From Algicola sagamiensis DSM 14643 (GTDB lineage Bacteria > Pseudomonadota > Gammaproteobacteria > Enterobacterales > Alteromonadaceae), in contig NZ_KB894491.1 of assembly GCF_000374485.1 (NCBI RefSeq), positions 682,203 to 746,202 of the forward strand: a stretch of DNA of 64,000 nucleotides, read 5' to 3'. Positions 35,642-45,123 of the stretch are shown here, piece after piece. The position numbers and the translations under genes are program-made. The stretch's first letter is position 1; every line of letters starts with the position of its first letter. Under the pieces are notes generated by a model. That model had not been told where the DNA came from. It saw only the letters and a program-made list of their open reading frames with translations, and searched no databases.

Positions 35642-36949
35642 GTGAATACGACCCTTTCTTCTATTTTTTATTGCTTCTGTTCAAGCTTACTCATTTTTTC
35701 TCACTCAATCATCGCTGCCCCATTAGATCGGCTTCAATCCTTGATCCGTGATAAACAATTCGCGGATGCAGAGTTAGAAGCAGAACGCTGGTACGATGAT
35801 TTCGCAGGTACTCCAAAATTCGACTTTCTTTTGGGTCAGCTGTATATCTCACAACAGAAAAATCAACGTGCCGTTTTTGCCTTAGAACGCGCAGTCACAG
35901 AGATACCAGAATGGGGTGTCGCAAAGCTCTATCTTGCACATGCCTATTTCCAATCAGAAAACCTGCAACTCGCCAGAGAACAGGTAAGCTCACTCTTAAA
36001 AGACAAACAAACAGTGGCGGCCCTGAAAGACCAAGCATCTAAAATGCTGGAGCTCATCAATAAAAAAGAACTGGCCAGGAAAGAAATCACCCGACAAACA
36101 TTTTCGATTGCCTTTACGAATGATTCCAATGCCACCAGTGGTTCAGAAGATAACGAGGTGAGTATTCCTAGAATCGGTGTGATCCCAAATCCCGCAAAAG
36201 ATGAGCGCGATGCGTTTTTTAATACGACCTATCGTATCCTTTACCAAAAACCGATTACAAACTTAAAGAGTTTTCAATTTTCCAGTGGTCACTCATTTGT
36301 TCGATATGATGATCTGAATACACTGAATCGTTATCAAGCTGATATTGGTGTTGCTTATCTCGATACAATGTTTGACATGAACTTCAGCTTTGGGATCACC
36401 TACCGCCCGATGCAACTCCAAAAAAGCTGGTATCGAAATGACTGGGAAGGCGCGATTAGCCTCAATGGCTCTTTCACTGAAAACCTAAGCTGGAATGCAC
36501 AAGTTTCTTATACCGATGCGAATAATGTACAAAACGATCAGTTGGATATGGACATTATTCGTGGTGCTATTGGACTCTCATTAAAACTCGGTGACCACCG
36601 ATTTATGATCAATTATTCCCAGACAGAAGAAGAAACGGATTTAGAAGAAGGTAAGCATAATGGCCGCGAAACAATGCAGGTTGGCCTTTTTTACTTCTGG
36701 CTGCTCAACAATCAATGGTTGCTCACTGGAAACACAAGTTTCCAAGAAGCTGATTACAATGGCAAGCATAATCTATTCGGCATTGTTCGTGATGAAGAGC
36801 TGCGCACCACAGGAGTTGGCCTCACATATACGGCCAATGCTGCCAATCAGCTTATCTTACAAGCAAAACATACGGATAAATCATCCAATATCAAAATGTT
36901 TTCGTACAAAAAAATTGAATTTGGCCTTACCTGGCGTCATCACTTTTAG
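35642..36949 (+). CDS. TPR plus outer-membrane beta-barrel protein, Slam/DUF560-like
   Basis: 435 residues from a GTG. A signal peptide ends at Ile-Ala-Ala. TPR-like helices fill about 30-140 (QLYISQQKNQRAVFALERAVTEIPEWGVAKLYLAHAYF). From about 155 to the end alternating aromatic strands (FSIAFTNDSNAT, FQFSSGHSF, INYSQTEE, IEFGLTWRHHF) describe a beta-barrel ending in Phe, the BAM signal. TPR-plus-barrel is the architecture of Slam proteins, which move lipoproteins to the cell surface. First gene of a six-gene run including a giant lipoprotein, so that role is attractive but inferred. Confidence 0.75.
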   Translation: MNTTLSSIFYCFCSSLLIFSHSIIAAPLDRLQSLIRDKQFADAELEAERWYDDFAGTPKFDFLLGQLYISQQKNQRAVFALERAVTEIPEWGVAKLYLAHAYFQSENLQLAREQVSSLLKDKQTVAALKDQASKMLELINKKELARKEITRQTFSIAFTNDSNATSGSEDNEVSIPRIGVIPNPAKDERDAFFNTTYRILYQKPITNLKSFQFSSGHSFVRYDDLNTLNRYQADIGVAYLDTMFDMNFSFGITYRPMQLQKSWYRNDWEGAISLNGSFTENLSWNAQVSYTDANNVQNDQLDMDIIRGAIGLSLKLGDHRFMINYSQTEEETDLEEGKHNGRETMQVGLFYFWLLNNQWLLTGNTSFQEADYNGKHNLFGIVRDEELRTTGVGLTYTANAANQLILQAKHTDKSSNIKMFSYKKIEFGLTWRHHF

Positions 36950-36958
36950 GAGAAAGTC

Positions 36959-38545
36959 ATGTCTGCAAGCAAAAAGTATGCTGTTGTTCATGTCATCCGT
37001 CCATCAGCCTTGCTGGTGATTTCGGTCTTAGGGAGTTATGCCTTTTCTTCTCAAGCAGCCGTCGTTGCGGGGAAAACGTTGATGGCAAAAGGGCGTGTCA
37101 ATGCTGTCGACACAATTACCAAAAAGGCGAGAAAACTCAAAAGACGAATTCCTGTATACGGCACTGATGTGATTGAAACATCGAAAAAAAGCCGGACACA
37201 AATGCGCATGGTCGATGGCGGTTTGCTTGCACTCAGTGAAGATTCGAAAGTGGTGATTGCAGAATATAAATTTGACCCGAGTTCAGAAAAAGCATCAGCT
37301 GTCATTGAGCTGGTTAAAGGTGGTTTACGCTCCGTCACTGGTGCGATTAAAGAAAAAGGCGGAGACTATACCATCAAAACACCCGTCGGTTCGATCGGGG
37401 TCCGAGGAACACATTTCGAAGTGGAAATCATCGACGGAGATATGTTTCTGGCAGTTTGGGATGGGGCAATCGATTTAACTGTTGATACTGGAACAGGTGT
37501 AGATACCGTTTCTTTCGGAGAAGGTGAAGACTTTAGTTTTGGTATCGTATCGGAAGAAGGTGAAGTCACAGAACTATTGGAACCTCCAGAGACCTTCGGT
37601 GAAAGCAGAACCGCTGTTTCAGATGAAGAAGACAGCGAAGGTGGTGACGAAGAAGAGTCGGATGAAGACAGTGGAGAGTCCGATGAAGGCAGCGGAGAGT
37701 CCGATGGAGGCAGCGGAGAGTCCGATGAAGGTAGCGGAGAGTCCGATGAAGGTAGCGGAGAGTCCGACGAAGATAGTGGAGAGTCAGACGAAGGCGGAGA
37801 AAAGGAAGAAGCCAGTACAGACAGTGGCCAACAAGAGTCATCTGAGGGATCTTCCGAAGGCGAAGCTGAGCAAGCAGACAGTACAGAAACGGCTGTCGCA
37901 TCAAATAATCAACCTGCCCAGGGAAATACACCAACTCAAACGACATCTACTCAATCAACAGCCCCCGTATCATCAAATGCACCTGCCGATGTTGGCCCAA
38001 TTGATACAGCAGCCGTTACGCCTGACGCCATTGAAACCATTGCTGTTGCCAATGATCCATCTGTGGATTCAATCATTGAGTCCGAAGTCCCAGATATTTC
38101 CGTTGGTATTGGAGGCGATCTAGAGGGTGATCTCACACGAGAAGAATTTAACGCCATTGAAGCTCCTCCCAGTCAGGCTGAACTCATTCAACAGCTCAAC
38201 CTAAGAAATGATGAGTTTACTTTCTCAAATGTGATCGCTTCAAACGGGTTAGAAAACCTGCAAGTGAATATGACGGTCAACTTCAGTAGCGAAACGGTTA
38301 CAACAAGCGGCTCCCTTTCATTTGATGATGCAGGTGGGGAATGGTTTGCAGCATTTACAGGGGCATTGCCACAAAATTCAACTGAATTACAGATGAACGT
38401 GAATTTTGCCTCCCATGGAAATAATGAGGCAATCGGAAATATCAATGCCCAGTTTTTTAACCCAAACACATTACAAGGTGCTGTCAACCTGCAAGAAATT
38501 AATAACCCAAGTGTCACAGCTGGGGGCACGTTTACGGTGGAATAA
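36959..38545 (+). CDS. FecR-domain exported protein with acidic repeat
   Basis: 528 residues, 9 bp after the barrel gene. Signal peptide ends at about Ser-Gln-Ala-Ala (residue 35). FecR-like domain at about 60-165: TRIPVYGTDVIETS, GGLLALSEDSKVVI, VELVKGGLRSVTG, YTIKTPVGSIGVRGTHFEV. Then seven ESDEGSG-type heptads (encoded at 37655-37801), a Gln/Ser/Thr-rich stretch and a beta-rich C-terminus (NMTVNFSSETVTTSG). No anti-sigma motif; the FecR fold here probably acts in periplasmic protein recognition or as a peptidoglycan-linked partner of the next gene's product. Confidence 0.85.
   Translation: MSASKKYAVVHVIRPSALLVISVLGSYAFSSQAAVVAGKTLMAKGRVNAVDTITKKARKLKRRIPVYGTDVIETSKKSRTQMRMVDGGLLALSEDSKVVIAEYKFDPSSEKASAVIELVKGGLRSVTGAIKEKGGDYTIKTPVGSIGVRGTHFEVEIIDGDMFLAVWDGAIDLTVDTGTGVDTVSFGEGEDFSFGIVSEEGEVTELLEPPETFGESRTAVSDEEDSEGGDEEESDEDSGESDEGSGESDGGSGESDEGSGESDEGSGESDEDSGESDEGGEKEEASTDSGQQESSEGSSEGEAEQADSTETAVASNNQPAQGNTPTQTTSTQSTAPVSSNAPADVGPIDTAAVTPDAIETIAVANDPSVDSIIESEVPDISVGIGGDLEGDLTREEFNAIEAPPSQAELIQQLNLRNDEFTFSNVIASNGLENLQVNMTVNFSSETVTTSGSLSFDDAGGEWFAAFTGALPQNSTELQMNVNFASHGNNEAIGNINAQFFNPNTLQGAVNLQEINNPSVTAGGTFTVE
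37655..37801 (+). repeat. Seven 21-bp tandem repeats inside the FecR-domain gene
   Basis: Units start at 37655, 37676, 37697, 37718, 37739, 37760 and 37781, each encoding Glu-Ser-Asp-Glu-(Gly/Asp)-Ser-Gly with minor variation. The 21-bp length keeps the frame, so copy number can change without breaking the gene. Confidence 0.93.
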
Positions 38546-38548
38546 GCG

Positions 38549-41500
38549 ATGACTCAAAATCAACAAGAAAAATACCAGCTTACAAACATAACCCGTCCAT
38601 GTCGATATATTGCCATTCTTATCGTAGGGATGATGCTATCTGCATGTGGTAAAAGTGGTGGTGAAGAGCAAATCGCCGTTTCACAACCGCAAACGGATGA
38701 CGGAATCAAGGTTCAAAAAGAAGTGACAGTCACACCGGACATGCTTCGTGAATTTCCTCTCGGACAACTTGTCAAAGGGAAACCATTGAGAGGGAACGCC
38801 AGTGTTTCTTCCCGTTTCTTAGCACCGACAGGTTCATTAACCTTTCCACTTGGAACAAGCTTCAACGAAAATCTGACCATGGATGTCATCGCCGCAGATC
38901 CAATTGAGTCGTTATCCGGTGTTTTTGTTCGTGTCAATCAATTTCCAGCAAGTGTACCACTTTGCCAAGGTGATTGTGGTAACGACTTCCGTGCCGTGAT
39001 CTCAAACTTTAATCCAGGTTGGACAGGTGCTCAACCAGGACAAATCACATTATCTCTCTTTGGACAAACACCGAGTGGCGACCAAATTGAATTGGCAAAA
39101 GGTGACGTCATCTGGCAACCTGCGTCTTTTGGCAACATCACTCAAGATAGAACTGAAACGAGTATGTCATTGACATGGTCACCCATACCGGGTGCATTGC
39201 GGTACAATGTTTATGTCAGTGATACAGAATTCCCAGAAAGACGTTTCCTTGGATCACACGCAAATATTTTCAAGACCTTAGCTTTACCGGCAACGACTGC
39301 TTCATTCGATCTTCCAACACCAGATGCTGTGCTATTTGCATTCGTCACCGCCGTCTCTCCTTCTGGTGAGAGTAGCATTAGCCCACCACTCAAACTTGGT
39401 CTGGTAGCAGAAGAGCCTCATGTTGATCCCGTTGCAAATGACGATACATTTACGATGATAGAGGATTCAACAACACCACTCTCAGGTAATCTATTAAGTA
39501 ACGATACCGATGCTGATGGCGATTTGATCCAATTACAAACAGTCCCGATTCAACCACCTCAAAAAGGCACCGTGACTCTGCAGCAGGATGGGACATTTAA
39601 TTACACTGTCAATCCGAATGAAAGCGGGGTTGATACATTTGTGTATGCAATCACCGATGATTTCAGCCAAGCGCTCATTCAAGGGAACGTCACAATCAAT
39701 ATCACCGATATTAATGATCCTCCAGATGCACAAAATGACAATTACACGTTGAATGTATTCCAAGATACTTTCACCGTTCCTGCGGAAAATGGGCTACTCG
39801 CAAACGATAAAGACTTTGAAGGCCAACCGATAACACTCAACCCAAACCTAATTGAGCCACCAGGGAAAGGTCAAGTTACGATAAATGAAGATGGGAGCTT
39901 TTCCTACGAGGTCACACCAACGACTGATTTTGGAGAGTCGGATAAATTTATTTACGAAATATCAGATCCTGAAGGATTAACAGCACAGGCGACTGTGACC
40001 ATTTTCCCACCCTCAACCGATGGTAATTCCCCCCCCATCGCAGTGAATGATAGTTACACCGTGGAAGAAGATGGCAAGTTAGAAGTTTCCATTTTTGACT
40101 CTGTACTCTCAAATGATTCAGACCCGAATGGCGATCCTCTTGAAGCAAGTTTACTTGACCCAGAAAACTCAACCACCGATGGTGAATTGGCGTTTGCTGA
40201 TGACTCTTCTTTTACATACACCCCAGATCCAAACTTCAACGGAACAGATCAATTTACATATATCGTGACAGATGGAAAACAAATTGCACAAGCTGTGGTG
40301 AATATCACGGTTGTTCCTGTGAACGATGCACCTGTTGCGGCAGCCGACTCTTATGAGATTATTCCAAATTCGGCTTTGAATATCGCAGCAACAAATGGTG
40401 TTCTCATCAATGATGGTGATGAAGATGAAGATCCCCTCACAGCGGTCTTAATTTCTCCACCGGGACAAGGAACACTGACACTCAACACTGATGGCAGCTT
40501 TACTTATACGCCAATTGAAAACCAGGCTGACAGCACGAATTTCACTTATGCAGCCTCTGATGGAACAGCACAATCAATTCCCGTAACCGTGACACTGACC
40601 CTCAATAATGTGCCTCCTGTCGCCGTCAATGATAACTTTACAACGCCTGAAAATGTGCCATTAACCAATGGCAATATTTTAGCGAATGACTCCGATCCAA
40701 ATGGCGATACGATAACGGTCAACACAACACCAATTACAGGGCCAGCAAATGGCACGATATCGCTGAACGCGAACGGTACCTTCACCTATACGCCCAACCA
40801 AAACTTCTTTGGCACAGATACATTCACCTATCAAATTACAGATGCTGTTGGACAAGCAGATACTGCAACCGCAACGATTACGGTCACAGATGTTAACTTC
40901 GCGCCAGTTGCGAACCCAGATACATTCACGATCCAAGAAGATACCACGCTCAATGGTAGCAGTATTATTCAGAATGATGTCGACTCCGACGGTGATACTT
41001 TATCTTTGATCACAACCCCCTCTTCACTACCAAGTAATGGGACAGTCACTCTCACTTCCAATGGTATATTCACCTATATACCAAACCAAAACTTCAATGG
41101 GACAGATAGTTTTGGCTATCAAGTCACTGACGGAGTCGAGACCGCCAGTGGTACCGTGACTGTGACTGTGACTCCAGTCAATGATAACCCAGATGCAGTG
41201 AATGATACGTTTACGATTAATGAAGATACATCGTTGACTGGACAGAACCTCTTGACGAACGATATCGATGTCGATGGCAATACAATCAATGTGCTAGTGA
41301 CCCCAACAAGTTCACCAAGTAATGGTGCTTTGACGATCAACGCAGATGGTACCTTTACCTATATCCCAAATGCTAACTTCGCCGGAGTCGACTCATTTAG
41401 CTACGGGATTACGGATAATAATGGTGGAACAGATACAGCGACGGTAACGATGAACATCACGGCTGTGAATGATCCCCCTGTTGTTGCAGACAGAACAATC

Positions 41501-44284
41501 AGTATTGCAGAAAATACCGGTGCAGGTGTCCAAATTGACACTGTTGGTGTCACAGATGTCGATAATACGTCTTTTACCTACTCGATTACGGCTGGAAACA
41601 ACGACGGTATCTTCTCTGTGAATTCAAGTGGCGGTTTTTTGGTATCCAATACTACAAACCTCGACTACGAAACCACAACACAATATGTGATCACAGTTTC
41701 AGTATCCGATGGTACTACCTCAAGTTCCGGCACTTTCACGATCAATATTACAAATATTGAGGAGCCAGGAAGCTTTGTGAGCGATGCAGCAAAAAGAACA
41801 ATCGTAGAACTACATGCAGATAATCAACAAGATATCACGAACAAAGTATTCCAACTCTCCAGTGGTAAATATCTCATGATGGCGGATACTTTGGATTTAG
41901 TCTCTGTTGTCGCAAAAGGCGCTCTGGTCCGTTTTAATGCGGACGGGACACTTGACCGAACATTTGGGTTTGATGGGATACAACTCTTCAATGGGATCAC
42001 ACCCAGTTTTCAATTAAGGGATATGATTGTTGAAAATGACGGTAGTACTTGGCTCATTGGGACCTCCTATACAGCAACAAATCAGTTGATTATTCTCAGA
42101 ACGACAGCTTCCGGTGCATTAGATACAAGCTTTGATTCTGACGGCTACTGGGAATCTAGTTTTGGGTCACACACCTCGGCACATCGCGCCCTCAAAGATA
42201 GTAGTGGTAACTTGATCATTTTTGGTCTGCAAGAGGTAAGTACCCAAGACGATTTCGCATTGTTTAAATATGATATTAGTGGATCTTCTCCGAGCCTATC
42301 CAATTCAATCACAGTGGACTTTTTTGGTCTGAGTGATGTTGCATCAGAGCTTCTCATCGACTCGAGCCAAAACTTCATTCTTGTCGGTCAAGCCTCCAAT
42401 AGTGGTGGAAATGAAATCGGAGTCGCGAAGGTAAATGTGAGTTTTAATCTCGATACTGGTTATGGTGCAAGTGGTAAATTTACCCATAAAGTAAGTACAA
42501 GTACAAATAGTGACTTCCCTCTTGCTGGCATCCTTGACTCGTCTGATAGACTCTTTGTCGGTGGTGGCGCAACGTTTGCGGGAGGCTTTGATGGATTCTT
42601 ACACGCAGTCACAAATGCAGGTGTCACAGACACATCATTTGCCAGTTCCGGGACTTTACAGATAGATGCCGATGGTGTGAATGGCTCCAGTAACAATTCT
42701 GATGTATTGGATCTTGCATTTGACGGGACGAGTCTGCTTGTCACTGGCGCATACTTTGACACCGCATCGAATGTTCAGACCTATATGCGAAAGTACAATG
42801 TTTCTTCAGGAACATTAGATACCTCTTTTGGAACCAGTGGGCAATTTAATATGACCCATACAGATACTGGTTCTCATCCACATCATGTCATCGTCCAATC
42901 TGACAATAAATATGTCATCGTTGGGGATACTTTACGCGTCGCAGAAGCCAGTCGTGAAGAATTATTTATTGCACGTTTATCCAATACAGGCGTTCAAGAT
43001 ACAAGCCTGAGTACGGATGGCATTAACACAACCAACATTGGCTTTGGTGACGATGTGATTGAAGACCTGATTGAGTTAAAAAATGGGACTCATGCCGGAA
43101 AATTTATTGTCGTTGGTAATGTAAATAAAAGCTCCGATAGCCAGATCATCGTTGCACGGTATCTTGCAAATGGTGGGATTGATGAAACCTTTGGACAAAA
43201 CGGCCGCGTAACGTTTCTTTATGCAAGTTATGGCACGGTTCATGGGGTGACCGAAATGAGCGATGGAAAGTTGCTCTTATTTGGAAAAACAGCCACGAAC
43301 CGAGCAACGATCATCAAACTTTTAGACACTGGCACTTTTGATGGAACTTTTGCATCCTCTGGCGTGTTTACAGAATCAACGATTGTCTCAATGACATCAG
43401 AATTTCGTGCTGTAAAAGAATTGTCGGGTGGGAAATTACTCCTTTCAGGCTTTGGTAAAAGCAGTACGTATAACAACCCAATGATTGTTAGGCTCAATAG
43501 CTCAGGGACCTTTGATACCAGTTTCAATACAACTGGATATTATTTTCAATCGCTATCCGGCTTGGATGAGCAGCAAATCTATCATGCAGCAACGACTTCA
43601 TCTGAAGACAAATATGTTTTTGTTGGCCAGGCGAATAATGAATTACCAATCGTCATGATGTTAACCAGCTCCGGCGCATTAGATACATCATTTAATAGTA
43701 CTGGTTTTGATACATCCACACCAACAGGGCTGACTGTTGATCGATTTACGCAAGTTGGGCTTGATTCTAACAATATTATCTATGCCGCAGGAGATGGAAC
43801 TGAAGATACAGGATCAACTAACAGAATGATGGTCGTTTCCTATAACTTAAACGGCACAAAGAATAATAGTTTTAGTAGTGATGGCGCGAACAGCTATGAT
43901 GTCAGTGCATCCAATACAAATCCGTTAACTGTGAAAAAAATGATTGTCGAAGCCAATGGTGGTCTGATTATCGCTGGTAATACACATAACGCTTCAAGCG
44001 CACAAGTCATTTATTTCACCCATATTCATACAACCGGCACAAACAATGGTGACTTAGATACACAGCTGAATAACACAGGCATACAAAGGGTCGACCTCGT
44101 CACCCGTGAGTCGTGGCCGACACAAGCCATTAGTTTGGGTGGATTTACCTTTAGTGAAACCCCGCCCAACAAACAGATCGTCTTTGGTGTTAGTGCTGAT
44201 ACTTCGAATGCTGCGGGTCGAACAGATAAAGATTTTGCGCTTTTCTGGACAGACTTTAAGGAACAACAAATCTCAAATGATTAG
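38549..44284 (+). CDS. Giant lipoprotein with cadherin-like tandem repeats and delta-60 propeller region
   Basis: 1911 residues, 3 bp after the FecR gene. The lipobox L-S-A-Cys33 predicts lipid anchoring. Residues about 200-285 resemble a fibronectin III module. Seven tandem cadherin-like/VCBS-type units (about 295-985, each starting NDDTFTMIED, NDNYTL, NDSYTVEED, ADSYEI, NDNFTTPEN, NPDTFTIQED or NDTFTINED, with NDxDxDGD calcium-site motifs) are followed by one classical cadherin unit (AENTGAGVQIDTVGVTDVD). The rest, about 1095-1900, is a chain of delta-60 repeats (G-x-LD-x-xF-G-x-x-G type), which form beta-propellers. An adhesion or matrix role is likely. Confidence 0.88.
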   Translation: MTQNQQEKYQLTNITRPCRYIAILIVGMMLSACGKSGGEEQIAVSQPQTDDGIKVQKEVTVTPDMLREFPLGQLVKGKPLRGNASVSSRFLAPTGSLTFPLGTSFNENLTMDVIAADPIESLSGVFVRVNQFPASVPLCQGDCGNDFRAVISNFNPGWTGAQPGQITLSLFGQTPSGDQIELAKGDVIWQPASFGNITQDRTETSMSLTWSPIPGALRYNVYVSDTEFPERRFLGSHANIFKTLALPATTASFDLPTPDAVLFAFVTAVSPSGESSISPPLKLGLVAEEPHVDPVANDDTFTMIEDSTTPLSGNLLSNDTDADGDLIQLQTVPIQPPQKGTVTLQQDGTFNYTVNPNESGVDTFVYAITDDFSQALIQGNVTINITDINDPPDAQNDNYTLNVFQDTFTVPAENGLLANDKDFEGQPITLNPNLIEPPGKGQVTINEDGSFSYEVTPTTDFGESDKFIYEISDPEGLTAQATVTIFPPSTDGNSPPIAVNDSYTVEEDGKLEVSIFDSVLSNDSDPNGDPLEASLLDPENSTTDGELAFADDSSFTYTPDPNFNGTDQFTYIVTDGKQIAQAVVNITVVPVNDAPVAAADSYEIIPNSALNIAATNGVLINDGDEDEDPLTAVLISPPGQGTLTLNTDGSFTYTPIENQADSTNFTYAASDGTAQSIPVTVTLTLNNVPPVAVNDNFTTPENVPLTNGNILANDSDPNGDTITVNTTPITGPANGTISLNANGTFTYTPNQNFFGTDTFTYQITDAVGQADTATATITVTDVNFAPVANPDTFTIQEDTTLNGSSIIQNDVDSDGDTLSLITTPSSLPSNGTVTLTSNGIFTYIPNQNFNGTDSFGYQVTDGVETASGTVTVTVTPVNDNPDAVNDTFTINEDTSLTGQNLLTNDIDVDGNTINVLVTPTSSPSNGALTINADGTFTYIPNANFAGVDSFSYGITDNNGGTDTATVTMNITAVNDPPVVADRTISIAENTGAGVQIDTVGVTDVDNTSFTYSITAGNNDGIFSVNSSGGFLVSNTTNLDYETTTQYVITVSVSDGTTSSSGTFTINITNIEEPGSFVSDAAKRTIVELHADNQQDITNKVFQLSSGKYLMMADTLDLVSVVAKGALVRFNADGTLDRTFGFDGIQLFNGITPSFQLRDMIVENDGSTWLIGTSYTATNQLIILRTTASGALDTSFDSDGYWESSFGSHTSAHRALKDSSGNLIIFGLQEVSTQDDFALFKYDISGSSPSLSNSITVDFFGLSDVASELLIDSSQNFILVGQASNSGGNEIGVAKVNVSFNLDTGYGASGKFTHKVSTSTNSDFPLAGILDSSDRLFVGGGATFAGGFDGFLHAVTNAGVTDTSFASSGTLQIDADGVNGSSNNSDVLDLAFDGTSLLVTGAYFDTASNVQTYMRKYNVSSGTLDTSFGTSGQFNMTHTDTGSHPHHVIVQSDNKYVIVGDTLRVAEASREELFIARLSNTGVQDTSLSTDGINTTNIGFGDDVIEDLIELKNGTHAGKFIVVGNVNKSSDSQIIVARYLANGGIDETFGQNGRVTFLYASYGTVHGVTEMSDGKLLLFGKTATNRATIIKLLDTGTFDGTFASSGVFTESTIVSMTSEFRAVKELSGGKLLLSGFGKSSTYNNPMIVRLNSSGTFDTSFNTTGYYFQSLSGLDEQQIYHAATTSSEDKYVFVGQANNELPIVMMLTSSGALDTSFNSTGFDTSTPTGLTVDRFTQVGLDSNNIIYAAGDGTEDTGSTNRMMVVSYNLNGTKNNSFSSDGANSYDVSASNTNPLTVKKMIVEANGGLIIAGNTHNASSAQVIYFTHIHTTGTNNGDLDTQLNNTGIQRVDLVTRESWPTQAISLGGFTFSETPPNKQIVFGVSADTSNAAGRTDKDFALFWTDFKEQQISND

Positions 44285-44292
44285 AATGAATT

Positions 44293-45123
44293 ATGATTGT
44301 TGAATTTTACGGTGTCCGAGGATCTGCCCCTACGCCGGGGCAGCAAACGGTGAAATACGGTGGCAACACACCTTGCACCTATATCGAGTCAAGTAAAGGT
44401 GATACTTTGGTGCTTGACTCTGGCACAGGTATTGTAGGGCTTGGTCAACGCTTGATTAAAGAAGAAAAAGATATTTATATCCTGTTGACCCATAATCATT
44501 GGGATCATATTCAGGGCTTTCCATTTTTCGCACCGATTTACCAATTCAACCGGAATATTCATATATACGTTCCACCAACCGATCCGCCTCTTTACGAGGC
44601 AATCCTTAAACAAATGGAGCATCCATTCTTTCCTGTTCCGCATGATGAATTACACGCGAATGTGAAAATCCATGGATTGGTCGATCATGAGCCAACCATG
44701 AAGTTATGCAACTTTTCTATCGCAACAAAGCGATTAAACCATCCTAATGGCGGCTATGCCTACCGTATTGAGAATAAAGAAGGCTCAATTGGTTATATTG
44801 TTGATAACGAGTTGGATCCCCCCTACGAAAAAGCCACAACCTGGGAAGAATGGGTTGATTTCCTTCAAGGTGTGGACATCATGATCCATGACGCTCAATA
44901 CACTCAAGATGAAATGCCCCATAAACATGGCTGGGGACATTCTTTGATTGAAGACGTAGTGCAACTTGCGAAAGAAGCAAGAGTCGGTACTTTGATTTTA
45001 TTCAGCCACGACCCTGCACGTAGCGATGAGCAAGTCGATGAACTAGTCAGAAATTTACGTAAACGAACCTATGACTTTCGGATCATTGCTGCTCGGGAAG
45101 GCATGTGTCTGAGCCAGCCTTAG
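44293..45123 (+). CDS. Metallo-beta-lactamase-fold hydrolase
   Basis: 276 residues, 8 bp after the lipoprotein gene. N-terminus FYGVRGSAPTPG and YGGNTPCTYIES, then THNHWDHIQGF, the H-x-H-x-D-H metal motif; later MIHDAQYT and FSHDPARSD provide further metal ligands. The YGGNT-plus-THxHWDH form is shared by MBL domains that are often fused or paired with signalling proteins and by phosphodiesterase-like members. It is cytosolic (no signal). It overlaps the cyclase gene by 19 bp, so it may act on the cyclic nucleotide produced there; that is inference. Confidence 0.88.
   Translation: MIVEFYGVRGSAPTPGQQTVKYGGNTPCTYIESSKGDTLVLDSGTGIVGLGQRLIKEEKDIYILLTHNHWDHIQGFPFFAPIYQFNRNIHIYVPPTDPPLYEAILKQMEHPFFPVPHDELHANVKIHGLVDHEPTMKLCNFSIATKRLNHPNGGYAYRIENKEGSIGYIVDNELDPPYEKATTWEEWVDFLQGVDIMIHDAQYTQDEMPHKHGWGHSLIEDVVQLAKEARVGTLILFSHDPARSDEQVDELVRNLRKRTYDFRIIAAREGMCLSQP

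Noticed and set aside
37566..37946. Long antisense frame opposite the FecR-domain gene
   Set aside because: A by-product of the acidic 21-bp repeat, giving low-complexity Leu/Arg/His text.
38549..44284. RTX-type toxin interpretation of the giant lipoprotein
   Set aside because: No GGxGxD nonapeptide repeats; units are cadherin-like and delta-60.
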